DNA of 64,000 nt, taken from positions 1-64,000 of the forward strand of contig NZ_JBFRFB010000010.1 of assembly GCF_052114605.1 (NCBI RefSeq), in the 5' to 3' direction. This document shows, piece after piece, positions 8,592 to 15,870 of the stretch. Each line of letters starts with the position of its first letter. Within the stretch, counting starts at the first letter, position 1. The translations under genes were made by a program, and so were the position numbers. Below the pieces are notes generated by a model, which saw nothing but the letters and a program-made list of their open reading frames with translations, ran no database searches and was not told where the DNA came from. The DNA comes from Microvirga sp052114605. GTDB taxonomy: Bacteria; Pseudomonadota; Alphaproteobacteria; Rhizobiales; Beijerinckiaceae.

Positions 8592-9647
8592 TCAATATTC
8601 CGGCACGAGGCGATCCTCGATCAGAGGGATCTCCATGTGACAGGACAAGCCCTCGGGATCATAGGCAATGCTGATCGTTGCGTGGCATTGATGCGTCAGC
8701 ACCCGATGCAGCAAAGTGGAGCCGAACCCCTTGCGCCGTGGCTGCTCCACCTTTGGGCCGCCTCGCTCAACCCAGTCGATGATCAGCAGACGCCCTGCTT
8801 CCAAATCCCGTATTGTCCAAGTCACAGCGATCTGTCCGCCCGGAACCGAAAGTGCCCCGTGCTTGGCCGCATTCGTGGTCAGCTCATGCACGGCCATGCC
8901 GACCGGCACGGCCAGGTCGGCCGAGAGCTCCACACGCGGTCCATCAAGAGTGATGCGCCGCATCGCGCCATCGTCGTAATGGGCCAGCTCGTTCCTGAAC
9001 ATCTCAATCAGCGGCGCCGTCTGCCAATAATCTTCGGTGAGAAGATTGTGTGTATTGGACAGAGAGATGATCCGGTCCGCAAAGGAGCGGTAGAACTCGT
9101 CTACTGAGCGCGTGGAGCGGGCCGTCGCCCCGAGGAGTCCCTGGACCGTCGCAAGGGTATTCTTGACCCGGTGATGCAGTTCGCGGATCAGCAGCGCCTG
9201 ACGCTCGTGGGTGCGCTCACGCTCCTTGAGATGCGCCTCTACCTCTCTCTGCCGCTGCCGCGCCCGAAAGGCGGATCTGACGGCATTCACCAAGACGGTC
9301 GGATGGAACGGGCGTTCCAACACCGTCACGTTCCCAAGCAGGTCCGCGAGGTGCTCAACGGGTTCGCCGCCCCGATGGGTGAGCAGGATGAAAGGTAGGT
9401 CAGACCACGGCGGCTGCTTCTCTATCCACTCCGCGAGCTCGCGGCGGTTTGCACTGAGGAGCGCCTCTTCCGTGATCACAGCGCAAGCCGCCCTTTCTAA
9501 TCCCGAGACAAGGTTCTCAAGACTAGAACAGACCGAAGCCAAGAGCCCGACTTCACCGAGGATCGCCGATGCGACAGCACCATCTCGCCCGTGTGGGGCA
9601 AGGATCAGCACAGACACCTCATCGGACTCCATCATTGTCGGTCTCAC
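8592..9647 (-). CDS. HWE-family sensor histidine kinase with degenerate receiver domain
   Basis: Protein of 351 residues in two parts. Residues ~11-125 have the pattern of a receiver domain, but the acidic pocket and phospho-acceptor Asp are missing at the expected strands (LILAPHG, CAVITEEAL), so it is a pseudo-receiver. Residues ~150-345 are a HisKA_2/HWE kinase: the H-box IRELHHRVKNTL with the likely phospho-His at 159, the N-box VHELTTNAAKHGALS (H254), DWVERGGP giving the W-x-E of the HWE signature (W292, E294), and a glycine-rich GFGSTLL. No membrane segment, so it is cytoplasmic. GTG start preceded by GGAGGAG; an ATG at 9635 is an alternative. Its start lies inside the 3' end of the KaiC-like gene, so the two are co-translated and probably work in one signalling pathway. 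Confidence 0.85.
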   Translation of the reverse strand: MRPTMMESDEVSVLILAPHGRDGAVASAILGEVGLLASVCSSLENLVSGLERAACAVITEEALLSANRRELAEWIEKQPPWSDLPFILLTHRGGEPVEHLADLLGNVTVLERPFHPTVLVNAVRSAFRARQRQREVEAHLKERERTHERQALLIRELHHRVKNTLATVQGLLGATARSTRSVDEFYRSFADRIISLSNTHNLLTEDYWQTAPLIEMFRNELAHYDDGAMRRITLDGPRVELSADLAVPVGMAVHELTTNAAKHGALSVPGGQIAVTWTIRDLEAGRLLIIDWVERGGPKVEQPRRKGFGSTLLHRVLTHQCHATISIAYDPEGLSCHMEIPLIEDRLVPEY

Positions 9648-11136
9648 GCTCCTCCAGAAGCGAGGCGCGCTGACCCTCGAATGTCGGTACGCCCGTCAAC
9701 ACACCCCGGAACTGCTCCAGTGGCGAACCAACGCGCAACCCCTGGCCGTCGATCCGGAATTCTCTAATTGTATCTTCGTGCGATCCCGTGCGTCGCTTCA
9801 CCACCGACAAAGCCCGCCGGATGCGGCCGTTGGCCTCGAAGAAGCGCAGAAGGACGACGGTATCGCTGAGATAAGTAAGATCAATCGGTGAGGCCATTTG
9901 GCCGATCATGCCATGCTGAGCCAGAATTAGGATCGTCACGATCCCCTGCTGGTTGAGATAGGTGAGAAGTTCGTGCATCTGGAGCACGATGAACGGCTGC
10001 TCAGGCATTGCGTTCAGATAGCCAGTCAGACTGTCGATCACGACGATTCGCGCCCCATCCTCTTCAACGGCGTCCTGCACACGGCCGGCGAACTCTCCCG
10101 GCGAGACATTAGCCGGATCGATCTGCTCGATGCGAAGCCGCCCCGTCTCGACATAGGGACCCAAGTCGTACCCGACGCCTTTGGCCCGTTGCATGAGAAT
10201 ACCGATAGTCTCATCGAAGCTGATTATCAGAGCGGGCTCGCCGCGCTCCAGGGCGGCGAAGAGATAGCCCAGCGCCAAAGTTGACTTGCCCGCGCCCGAG
10301 GGTCCAACGACGAGAGTGCTCGTTCCGCGGCTCAAACCGCCGCCGAGAATGTTGTCGAGTTCGTCGATGCCGCTGGGAACCGTCTCGAATGCGAACGCGG
10401 CGTGATGATCGGCCGCTACGAGGCGGGGAAATACCCGCAGTCCACCTCGCTGGATGATAAGATCGTGGTAGCCGCCCCGGAAGGCGGTGCCGCGCATCTT
10501 CGTCACCGTGATCCGGCGCCGTTCCGATCCATAAATCGGCACGATCTGGTCGAGGCGGATCACGGCGTGACCGATGGAGTGCAGATTGAGGTCATCCTGC
10601 TCGGAGGTGAGATCGTCAAGCATGAGGACGGTCGCATCGTTGAGCAGGAAATAGCTCTTCAACGCCAGAACCTGCCGTCGGTAGCGCAGGGAGCCCTGAG
10701 AGAGCAGTCGGATCTCGGAGAGCGAGTCGAAGACAACCCGGCTGGGTTTCACCCGCTCGATCTCCGCCAGGGCCATTCGCACGGTCTCGCCCAGTTCCAG
10801 CTCGGACGCATAGACCAAGCTCTGCTCCTGCTTCGGATCGAGACTCAGTTCCGGCGGAACCAGTTCGAAGATCTCGATGCCCTCGAGAGACCAGCCGTGG
10901 CGGGAGGCAACGGACAGAAGCTCACGCTTGCTCTCGGACAAAGTGATGTAGAGGCAGGTCTCGCCCTGCTGAGCGCCGGCGATCAGAAATTGCATCCCCA
11001 ACGTCGTCTTACCGGAACCGGGCCGCCCCTCGATGAGATGAGCTCGGTTGGCGGCGTACCCGCCGGTCAGAATGTTATCGAGGCCCGGTACGCCCGTCGG
11101 GATCGGAGCGGCATCGGCATATGGCGAAAATGTCAT
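9619..11136 (-). CDS. kaiC: KaiC-like tandem RecA-fold ATPase/kinase
   Basis: From the ATG at 11136 (GAGG six bases upstream) the protein has 505 residues, about the length of cyanobacterial KaiC. It has two RecA-like domains: Walker A GRPGSGKTT (37-45) with Walker B VVFDSLSE, and Walker A GPSGAGKST (278-286) with Walker B IVVIDSLTGY. Acidic residues follow the strands where KaiC has its catalytic glutamates (TLSESKREL, SFDETIG). At the position of the cyanobacterial Ser-Thr phosphosite the sequence reads DLTYLSDT, i.e. Thr421-Tyr422 by my alignment. No kaiA or kaiB is visible in the window. The overlap with the HWE kinase gene suggests a KaiC-histidine kinase module (stress or timing output) rather than a canonical clock; that is inference. 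Confidence 0.85.
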   Translation of the reverse strand: MTFSPYADAAPIPTGVPGLDNILTGGYAANRAHLIEGRPGSGKTTLGMQFLIAGAQQGETCLYITLSESKRELLSVASRHGWSLEGIEIFELVPPELSLDPKQEQSLVYASELELGETVRMALAEIERVKPSRVVFDSLSEIRLLSQGSLRYRRQVLALKSYFLLNDATVLMLDDLTSEQDDLNLHSIGHAVIRLDQIVPIYGSERRRITVTKMRGTAFRGGYHDLIIQRGGLRVFPRLVAADHHAAFAFETVPSGIDELDNILGGGLSRGTSTLVVGPSGAGKSTLALGYLFAALERGEPALIISFDETIGILMQRAKGVGYDLGPYVETGRLRIEQIDPANVSPGEFAGRVQDAVEEDGARIVVIDSLTGYLNAMPEQPFIVLQMHELLTYLNQQGIVTILILAQHGMIGQMASPIDLTYLSDTVVLLRFFEANGRIRRALSVVKRRTGSHEDTIREFRIDGQGLRVGSPLEQFRGVLTGVPTFEGQRASLLEERETDNDGVR

Positions 11137-11294
11137 GGAAAACCTCAACGAGTATGCGGCTTCGATTGCACCGTAGATCGGCGGCTGAATCCCGTGCTTG
11201 GACTGCCGGGCCCGACATCTGGCTCATGAAGCCAATAGACTCGTCATATGGGGATGCTCATGCGTCCTTGTGACAGGCAAAGCGCACCCTGTCT

Positions 11295-11338
11295 GTCCAC
11301 AAGTGCACATATGGACACGGATAAGTTCACAATTGAAC
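11295..11338. promoter_or_regulatory. two inverted repeats in the kaiC / Crp-Fnr divergent promoter region
   Basis: The 255-base gap between the divergent kaiC-like gene and the Crp/Fnr gene contains GTTCACAATTGAAC (11325-11338, 5-bp arms with a 4-base spacer). A second, wider repeat has arms GTCCA (11295-11299) and TGGAC (11312-11316). Either could be an operator. Position just upstream of the Crp/Fnr start makes autoregulation or cross-control attractive, but neither matches the classical TTGAT-N4-ATCAA FNR box. Confidence 0.35.
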
Positions 11339-11391
11339 ATTATTTGCCCTGACGCGTTGCTATTGCCGAAGTCGTTGGAGAATACGGTCTC

Positions 11392-12201
11392 ATGCAACCT
11401 GCCACTATCCCGTCGCGCCTCAGGGAGAGGATTGCCGGGAATAACTTGTTGAGTGCTCTCAGGTCGGAGGATTTGAACATCGTTGCGCCCTCGCTGCAGG
11501 AATGGGAGGGCGAAGCCGGATCGGGGCTTTACCAGCCTGGGGACGAGGTCAGATTCGTTTACTTCCCTTGTGGTCCCAGCCTTGCCTCGTTTGTGGTTGA
11601 GCTCGATGAAGGCATCACCGTGGAAACGGCCCTTATCGGGCGTGAAGGCGCAATCGGCGGGATCGTAAGTCAAGGACGTCTGCCGGCCTTTGCCCGGTCA
11701 GAGGTCCAGTTCCCAGGTCCGTTTCTGCGCCTTTCCACAGCCGACCTGGAGGAGTTCGAAACCCGCTCGCCGAGCCTGCGTCACCTGTTCGCCCGCTACG
11801 CGGATTGCATGCTGGCGCAAGTGTTCCAGTCGGTGGCGTGCAACGCGGTCCATACGATCGAGCAACGGACGGTGAAATGGCTGCTGGCTGCAATCGATCG
11901 AACAGGTGATCATGACGTACCCCTGACCCAAGAGCAGTTGGCCAGCATGATGGGTGTCGGCCGAAGCTATGTCAGCCGGGTCATCCAATCCTTGAAACGC
12001 AAGAACTTGCTAGAGACCCGCAGAGGCGGCGTTCGGGTCCGCGATCTGGACAAATTGGATAGCTTGTCGTGCGGCTGCAACAATGCCTTGCGCCGCCATT
12101 TCGGCCAGGTGCTGGCGGGCGTCTATCCGACGCTTGAAGAGAGTTCAGCCCAAAAGGCAGAGGCAGGCAGTAAGCGCCCCGGATCCAGGATGGAGGCTTA
12201 G
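11392..12201 (+). CDS. Crp/Fnr-family transcriptional regulator
   Basis: Protein of 269 residues. Residues ~15-150 fit the cyclic-nucleotide-binding-like sensor barrel (GLYQPGDEVRFVYFPCGPS, ETALIGREGAIGG), followed by the dimerisation helix (ARYADCMLAQVFQSVACN). A winged helix-turn-helix of the HTH_Crp_2 type follows (VPLTQEQLASMMGVGRSYVS, IQSLKRKNLLETRRGGVRV). There is no N-terminal Fe-S cysteine cluster, so this is not a true oxygen-sensing FNR; the CGC near residue 225 lies after the HTH. It faces away from the kaiC-like operon across a shared promoter region, suggesting regulation of or by that module. The effector is unknown. Confidence 0.8.
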   Translation: MQPATIPSRLRERIAGNNLLSALRSEDLNIVAPSLQEWEGEAGSGLYQPGDEVRFVYFPCGPSLASFVVELDEGITVETALIGREGAIGGIVSQGRLPAFARSEVQFPGPFLRLSTADLEEFETRSPSLRHLFARYADCMLAQVFQSVACNAVHTIEQRTVKWLLAAIDRTGDHDVPLTQEQLASMMGVGRSYVSRVIQSLKRKNLLETRRGGVRVRDLDKLDSLSCGCNNALRRHFGQVLAGVYPTLEESSAQKAEAGSKRPGSRMEA

Positions 12202-12435
12202 CCATCGCCTAGGGTTCTCCGGAAGGCCGATAACATTGAGCGGCATGTGAGCGTTACGGAAGCCTTAATGTGTGGCTCGCAATGATCACTTTGATGACTT
12301 TACCGGTTCGGAGGCAGGTGAAGGAACCCAAGTTGAATACCCAATAGCAGCAGCGCTGTCTCATCCTAGTTCATCCCTAGATCGCAACCAGCCCTGCTGA
12401 TTTCTGCCTAGTTTTAACGAGAAAAAACGCAGCAC

Positions 12436-12626
12436 TTGTTATCGATTAAGAAAGAGCCTATATAGTTCTTATCGGATTTTGGCCGGACAATCGGGTCGTT
12501 TCGCTTTTGACTTTGTCAGGCGCACGTTCGGACTTTCTTACCATTACATCGACGAACCGAGACAAGGCCGTGCTTCCGCACGCCTTCGCTCACGTGCATC
12601 TACAGCAATCGCGAAAGGCTACCCCC
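12436..12626 (+). promoter_or_regulatory. promoter and ~155-base 5' leader of the cold-shock gene
   Basis: TTGTTA (12436-12441) and TATATA (12459-12464) are separated by 17 bases, a good sigma-70-type promoter. Transcription would begin near 12471, leaving a leader of about 155 bases before the cold-shock ATG. Long structured leaders acting as RNA thermosensors are characteristic of cspA-type genes, so post-transcriptional cold control is a reasonable inference. No other gene is seen between 12202 and 12626. Confidence 0.55.
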
Positions 12627-12836
12627 ATGATTACGGGCACTGTAAAATTCTACAACGAAATGAAGGGCTTCGGCTTCATCCAGCCGAGCGACGGCAGCCA
12701 GGACGTGTTCGTCCATGCGACCGCCCTTGAGCGCGCAGGCATGCGTAACCTCGTTGAAGGCCAAAAGGTTGCCTTCGACACGGCTGAAGACCGCCGCTCC
12801 GGCAAGATCGCCGTCAATAACATCGAGAACGCGTGA
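12627..12836 (+). CDS. cold-shock protein, CspA family
   Basis: Protein of 69 residues, a single cold-shock OB-fold. TVKFYNEMKGFGFIQP contains the RNP1 motif (KGFGFI) and DVFVHATAL the RNP2 motif (VFVH); both bind single-stranded RNA/DNA. The ATG at 12627 has AAAGG about 8 bases upstream and matches the family N-terminus; a longer upstream frame is the untranslated leader. Preceded by its own promoter and long leader, and followed by a strong terminator at 12884-12909, so it is probably monocistronic. Role: RNA chaperone in cold or stationary-phase adaptation. Confidence 0.93.
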   Translation: MITGTVKFYNEMKGFGFIQPSDGSQDVFVHATALERAGMRNLVEGQKVAFDTAEDRRSGKIAVNNIENA

Positions 12837-12847
12837 TCCTTGATGAT

Positions 12848-12909
12848 CGGCACAGAACACAGCCTGTGCCGCTAAGTCTCGAAGCCGCTCCCACGTGGGG
12901 CGGCTTTTT
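12848..12909 (+). terminator. tandem hairpins ending the cold-shock transcript
   Basis: A perfect 8-bp stem CGGCACAG/CTGTGCCG (12848-12855 with 12864-12871) is followed by a GC-rich hairpin with arms GCCGCTCCC and GGGGCGGC around ACGT (12884-12904) and TTTTT at 12905-12909. The second is a textbook Rho-independent terminator; the first may protect the mRNA 3' end. Confidence 0.8.
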
Positions 12910-12984
12910 CGTTTGGATCGCCAACTCCCATGCGGGAGACGCGCGTTTCCCTGCTCCATTCCGGTCGTGCTTCAGGAGAAGAGA

Positions 12985-13194
12985 ATGTCTCACAAATACA
13001 AAATTCATCAGTTGGTTCGCATCACCCATCCGAACTTCTCGGATAAACGTGCGAGCGCCAGCGGTATCTACGAGGTTACCCGCCTCATGCCAGCCGATCA
13101 GACCGGTGAAGTCTCCTATCGCATCAAATCATCGGGCTTCGGCGAGCGCGCCGTACGCGAGAGTCAGATCACTGCAAGGGCCTCTGAGATTTGA
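12985..13194 (+). CDS. small conserved hypothetical protein
   Basis: Protein of 69 residues starting at ATG 12985 with AGGAG about 7 bases upstream. The sequence is basic and strand-rich (KIHQLVRITHPNFSD, SASGIYEVTRLMPAD, EVSYRIKSSGFGERAVRES), compatible with a small beta-barrel such as an SH3- or KOW-like fold. I recall similar proteins of unknown function in Methylobacterium and Microvirga relatives. Its stop overlaps the next start (TTGA), so the two are translationally coupled. No function is assigned; position after the cold-shock gene hints at a nucleic-acid or stress role. Confidence 0.7.
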   Translation: MSHKYKIHQLVRITHPNFSDKRASASGIYEVTRLMPADQTGEVSYRIKSSGFGERAVRESQITARASEI

Positions 13195-13484
13195 CCAACG
13201 GCGAAGCTTTCTTCCACGGATCCCGGATTTACGAACCGGTCGCACGGCTTCGACGGGATGATGAGATCCTGTACGTCGCCCGCGTGGGTATGAAGGCTTC
13301 ACGGCAGTTTATGATCCTCATGCCCACCAGCGAGCCTGCTTGGCCGCACGAGCCTCTCGGCAGCCTCTCCGACGTTGCTTGGGCGCTTCGCGCTCACGAG
13401 TGGCAGGGCGTGTTACCCGAGCCCGCTGAACAATATGAACGCCTGGCCAAAACGCTGGCCCGCCTGCTGAGTGAACGTGCGTAG
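13191..13484 (+). CDS. small hypothetical protein coupled to its upstream neighbour
   Basis: Protein of 97 residues. The TTG start overlaps the TGA of the gene before it in a TTGA junction; no internal ATG near the N-terminus gives a better start. No membrane segment, signal peptide or known motif. The N-terminal half is strand-rich (SRIYEPVARLRRDDEILYVA), the C-terminal part helical (EQYERLAKTLARLLSERA). The overlap implies a fixed ratio and possibly complex formation with the 69-residue protein. Confidence 0.55.
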   Translation: MTNGEAFFHGSRIYEPVARLRRDDEILYVARVGMKASRQFMILMPTSEPAWPHEPLGSLSDVAWALRAHEWQGVLPEPAEQYERLAKTLARLLSERA

Positions 13485-13536
13485 CAGATCGACTTGCCAC
13501 TTGATGCACAGGCAACCGACACGGAGGCACAAGACT

Positions 13537-13842
13537 ATGGCTGATCGACCGACCAATCTCGATGCTCATCGCGGCATGACAGCACAGAAGGCTACTGATC
13601 TTCGGCGGCTCCGGTCGGAAGTCGAAGCCGATCAGAAAGCGTTACGCACAAGACAGGCAGCGCTCGAAGACCTGCTGGCAGCCGCACCCGCGACCGATTG
13701 GCCAGAGGCCGTTGAGAAAGCACGCTATCTGCTTGGCCTCTTCGCACAGAGCTTGGATGCGAGCGATCTGCGCCGCCGCAAGCTGATCGACCGCGTGCTG
13801 GCCGACTTCGACCGTCTGCTCGACAAACCAGCCCACGAGTGA
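13537..13842 (+). CDS. small helical hypothetical protein
   Basis: Protein of 101 residues from ATG 13537 with GGAGG upstream at good spacing. Almost entirely charged and predicted helical: a coiled-coil-like segment (ATDLRRLRSEVEADQKALR) and a second helix pair (KARYLLGLFAQSLDASD, RRKLIDRVLADFDRLL). No signal peptide or membrane helix. Third in a run of small genes after the cold-shock gene, 52 bases from the previous one. Not recognised as a named family. Confidence 0.65.
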   Translation: MADRPTNLDAHRGMTAQKATDLRRLRSEVEADQKALRTRQAALEDLLAAAPATDWPEAVEKARYLLGLFAQSLDASDLRRRKLIDRVLADFDRLLDKPAHE

Positions 13843-13884
13843 GACAATTTCTCCCATGAACTGTCTGACGATCGGAGGCTAGCC

Positions 13885-14025
13885 ATGGCCAGAGGTGAGC
13901 AGCGCAGCAACCGCGAAGCAAAGAAGCCGAAGAAGGACAAGCCGAAGGAAGCAATCCCGACATCACCCTTCGCAAATCAGGGCAAAGCCGGAACGCCGGC
14001 CAAGCCATCCGGCGGCAAGCGATAG
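13885..14025 (+). CDS. 46-residue lysine-rich small protein
   Basis: ATG 13885 to TAG 14023-14025, with GGAGG at 13874-13878 ideally placed. The product begins MARGEQRSNREAKKPKKDK and ends KPSGGKR: basic, Pro/Lys-rich and probably disordered, like short conserved basic proteins I recall in Rhizobiales genomes (unknown function; nucleic-acid binding is a guess). It continues the run of small genes, 42 bases after the previous stop. Its size makes it easy for gene finders to miss. Confidence 0.6.
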   Translation: MARGEQRSNREAKKPKKDKPKEAIPTSPFANQGKAGTPAKPSGGKR

Positions 14026-14186
14026 CGCTCATTCACATCGTCCTGTGAAAGCGATCATGAGCAAGAGAATTTGGCGCACTGGCCAAAGGTATGGGTGAGC
14101 GTGTATCCACTGATCGGCGTTCCCGGCCAATGCATTCCATCATGCATGGTCTCGGAACGCAGGTGGTGCTGTCCAAAGAGCTTTTC

Positions 14187-14867
14187 ATGATTCCTTGGGT
14201 CTTACTCGATACGGCGAAAATCCCTAGCGACGGGGGCGAGCTGCGCCTCAAGAGGCGTGGGGCCGAGTTCTCCATCATGTTGGGTAGCAACGAGCTGATG
14301 AATAGCCGCCTCAGTGGCTCCGAGGAGGCGCTCGCCAGATTGTCCTGCCTGAAGCTTCAGGGCCGCGAGCGTCCACGGATCCTTATCGGTGGGCTGGGGA
14401 TGGGCTTTACGCTTCGCGCCGCGCTTGCTGAACTCGGGCCCGATGCACAGATCACCGTGGCTGAACTGGTACCCGCCGTCGTGACATGGGCCCGAGGTCC
14501 CATGGCCGAGGTATTCGGCGAAAGCCTTGCGGATCCGCGCGTCAGCATCTTCGAAGGGGATGTCGGCAGCCTCATAAGATCGCGCCGGTCCGCTTACGAT
14601 GCAATCCTGCTGGATGTCGACAACGGACCCGAGGGGCTGACTTGTCAGACCAACGATAGTCTTTACAACTTGTCGGGGCTTGGCTCGGCTCGGGCAGCAC
14701 TGACCCCTGGAGGTGTCTTTGCCGTGTGGTCATCGGCTCCGAATAAAGCCTTCACCCAGCAATTACGCAAATCGGGATTTAAAGTGGATGAAGTAGGTGC
14801 CCGTGCCCACGGAACGCGCAGGGGCGCAAGACACACGATTTGGATTGCAACTAAACAGGGCCGCTAA
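14187..14867 (+). CDS. spermidine-synthase-like SAM-fold protein
   Basis: About 226 residues from ATG 14187 (MIPWVLLDTAKIP), the N-terminus I expect for this family; an upstream in-frame ATG at 14091 adds 32 residues of poor quality. It has a Rossmann SAM-methyltransferase core of the spermine/spermidine synthase superfamily: RILIGGLGMGFTLRAAL is the glycine-rich loop, ITVAELVPAVVTWARGPM the acidic strand, and YDAILLDVDNGPEGL the active-site aspartate region. Shorter than classical SpeE (~290) and without its N-terminal barrel, so it may use another substrate. Last of the run following the cold-shock gene. Confidence 0.7.
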   Translation: MIPWVLLDTAKIPSDGGELRLKRRGAEFSIMLGSNELMNSRLSGSEEALARLSCLKLQGRERPRILIGGLGMGFTLRAALAELGPDAQITVAELVPAVVTWARGPMAEVFGESLADPRVSIFEGDVGSLIRSRRSAYDAILLDVDNGPEGLTCQTNDSLYNLSGLGSARAALTPGGVFAVWSSAPNKAFTQQLRKSGFKVDEVGARAHGTRRGARHTIWIATKQGR

Positions 14868-15046
14868 CCCGCACCGCATGTGCAAAGCTCGAGAGCATTA
14901 CACATCGAACTGCTGAGCGTTTTCTCATCTGCCGGTATCCCATATTCGCCGTTAAACGACGGTCAGCGAATGTCCTTCACTGCACCCGGCACCTACCCCG
15001 AAATCTTGATCTCCTGATCAGCTGAAAATCATCGGTTGATCCGGGT

Positions 15047-15794
15047 TTAAAAGCGCAAGTTCAGGCCGACACGGCTGATCCAGCCGTCATTCGCGAAGCG
15101 ATAGCTCGCCTGATCGCCGGCCCGCGTGAGCGCCAGCGTTTCGTCCTGCAGCTTGTAGTACAGCGTCTCTGTTTTGAGCGACACGTTCTCACTCAGCATG
15201 TGCTCCGTGCCACCGCCAAGCACAAAGCCGGTCGTCCACGCGTCGCGGTTGGCTTGCGGTCCGACACCTGGAGGCGTGACCATGATCCGCCCCTACCGCT
15301 CGATCTGCGCATAGGCCAGACCGCCGATAAACAACGGTAGAAAGCTCGGCATCGACAGGCCCATCCGCCCCTTGACCGCGCCGAACCAGTTCATCTGCGA
15401 ACCTAGATCCGTGCGCACGGCAAACGCGCCGTCCGCGCCATCAAAGCTGCGCGAGCGGCCCACGTCCAGAGCGGTGAGATCCGCCTCAATGCCAGCCACC
15501 ATGCTGCCGAAGTCCCACAGGTAGCCGACCTGGGCGCCCCCACCTAAGGCGCTGGCACTCAGACCCGCATGGGTCGTGCAGGGCGGCAGGCGAAACCCCG
15601 GAAAGTCCAGCGCGCTGCGCATCACCGTTATCGAGGACCCAGGCGCCGTGCACGCCGGCATAAAATCCGCTCCAACCGAGAGCCGGGACGGCTAGTTCAG
15701 GAGGCCGAGGGGCCGTCCGGCGCGGCAGGTCGCCGGCCGAGGCCATGGCCGTCCCGACAGCGAGCGATAACAGGGACATAAACAGGCGCTTCAT
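15047..15794 (-). pseudogene. Omp25/Omp31-like outer-membrane beta-barrel protein, broken
   Basis: From ATG 15794 (GGAG upstream) the N-terminus is a signal peptide (MKRLFMSLLSLAVGTAMASA) followed by GWSGFYAGVHGAW, the start of small rhizobial porin-like proteins. Near 15620-15645 the frame must shift by one base to continue with GGGAQVGYLWDFG and MVAGIEADLTALDVG. In that frame a TAG occurs at 15293-15295, after which the same frame resumes with the last strands (GFVLGGGTEHMLSENVSLKT) and ends WISRVGLNLRF, with the terminal Phe typical of outer-membrane barrels. One frameshift plus one nonsense codon make a pseudogene the best reading. Confidence 0.75.
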
Positions 15795-15870
15795 AGGAAT
15801 CTCCACGCATTCAAGTGATGATAAGTCGGCAAGACGGAGAGAGGCTCAGGCCCCCTCTTCCGCTCCCTGT

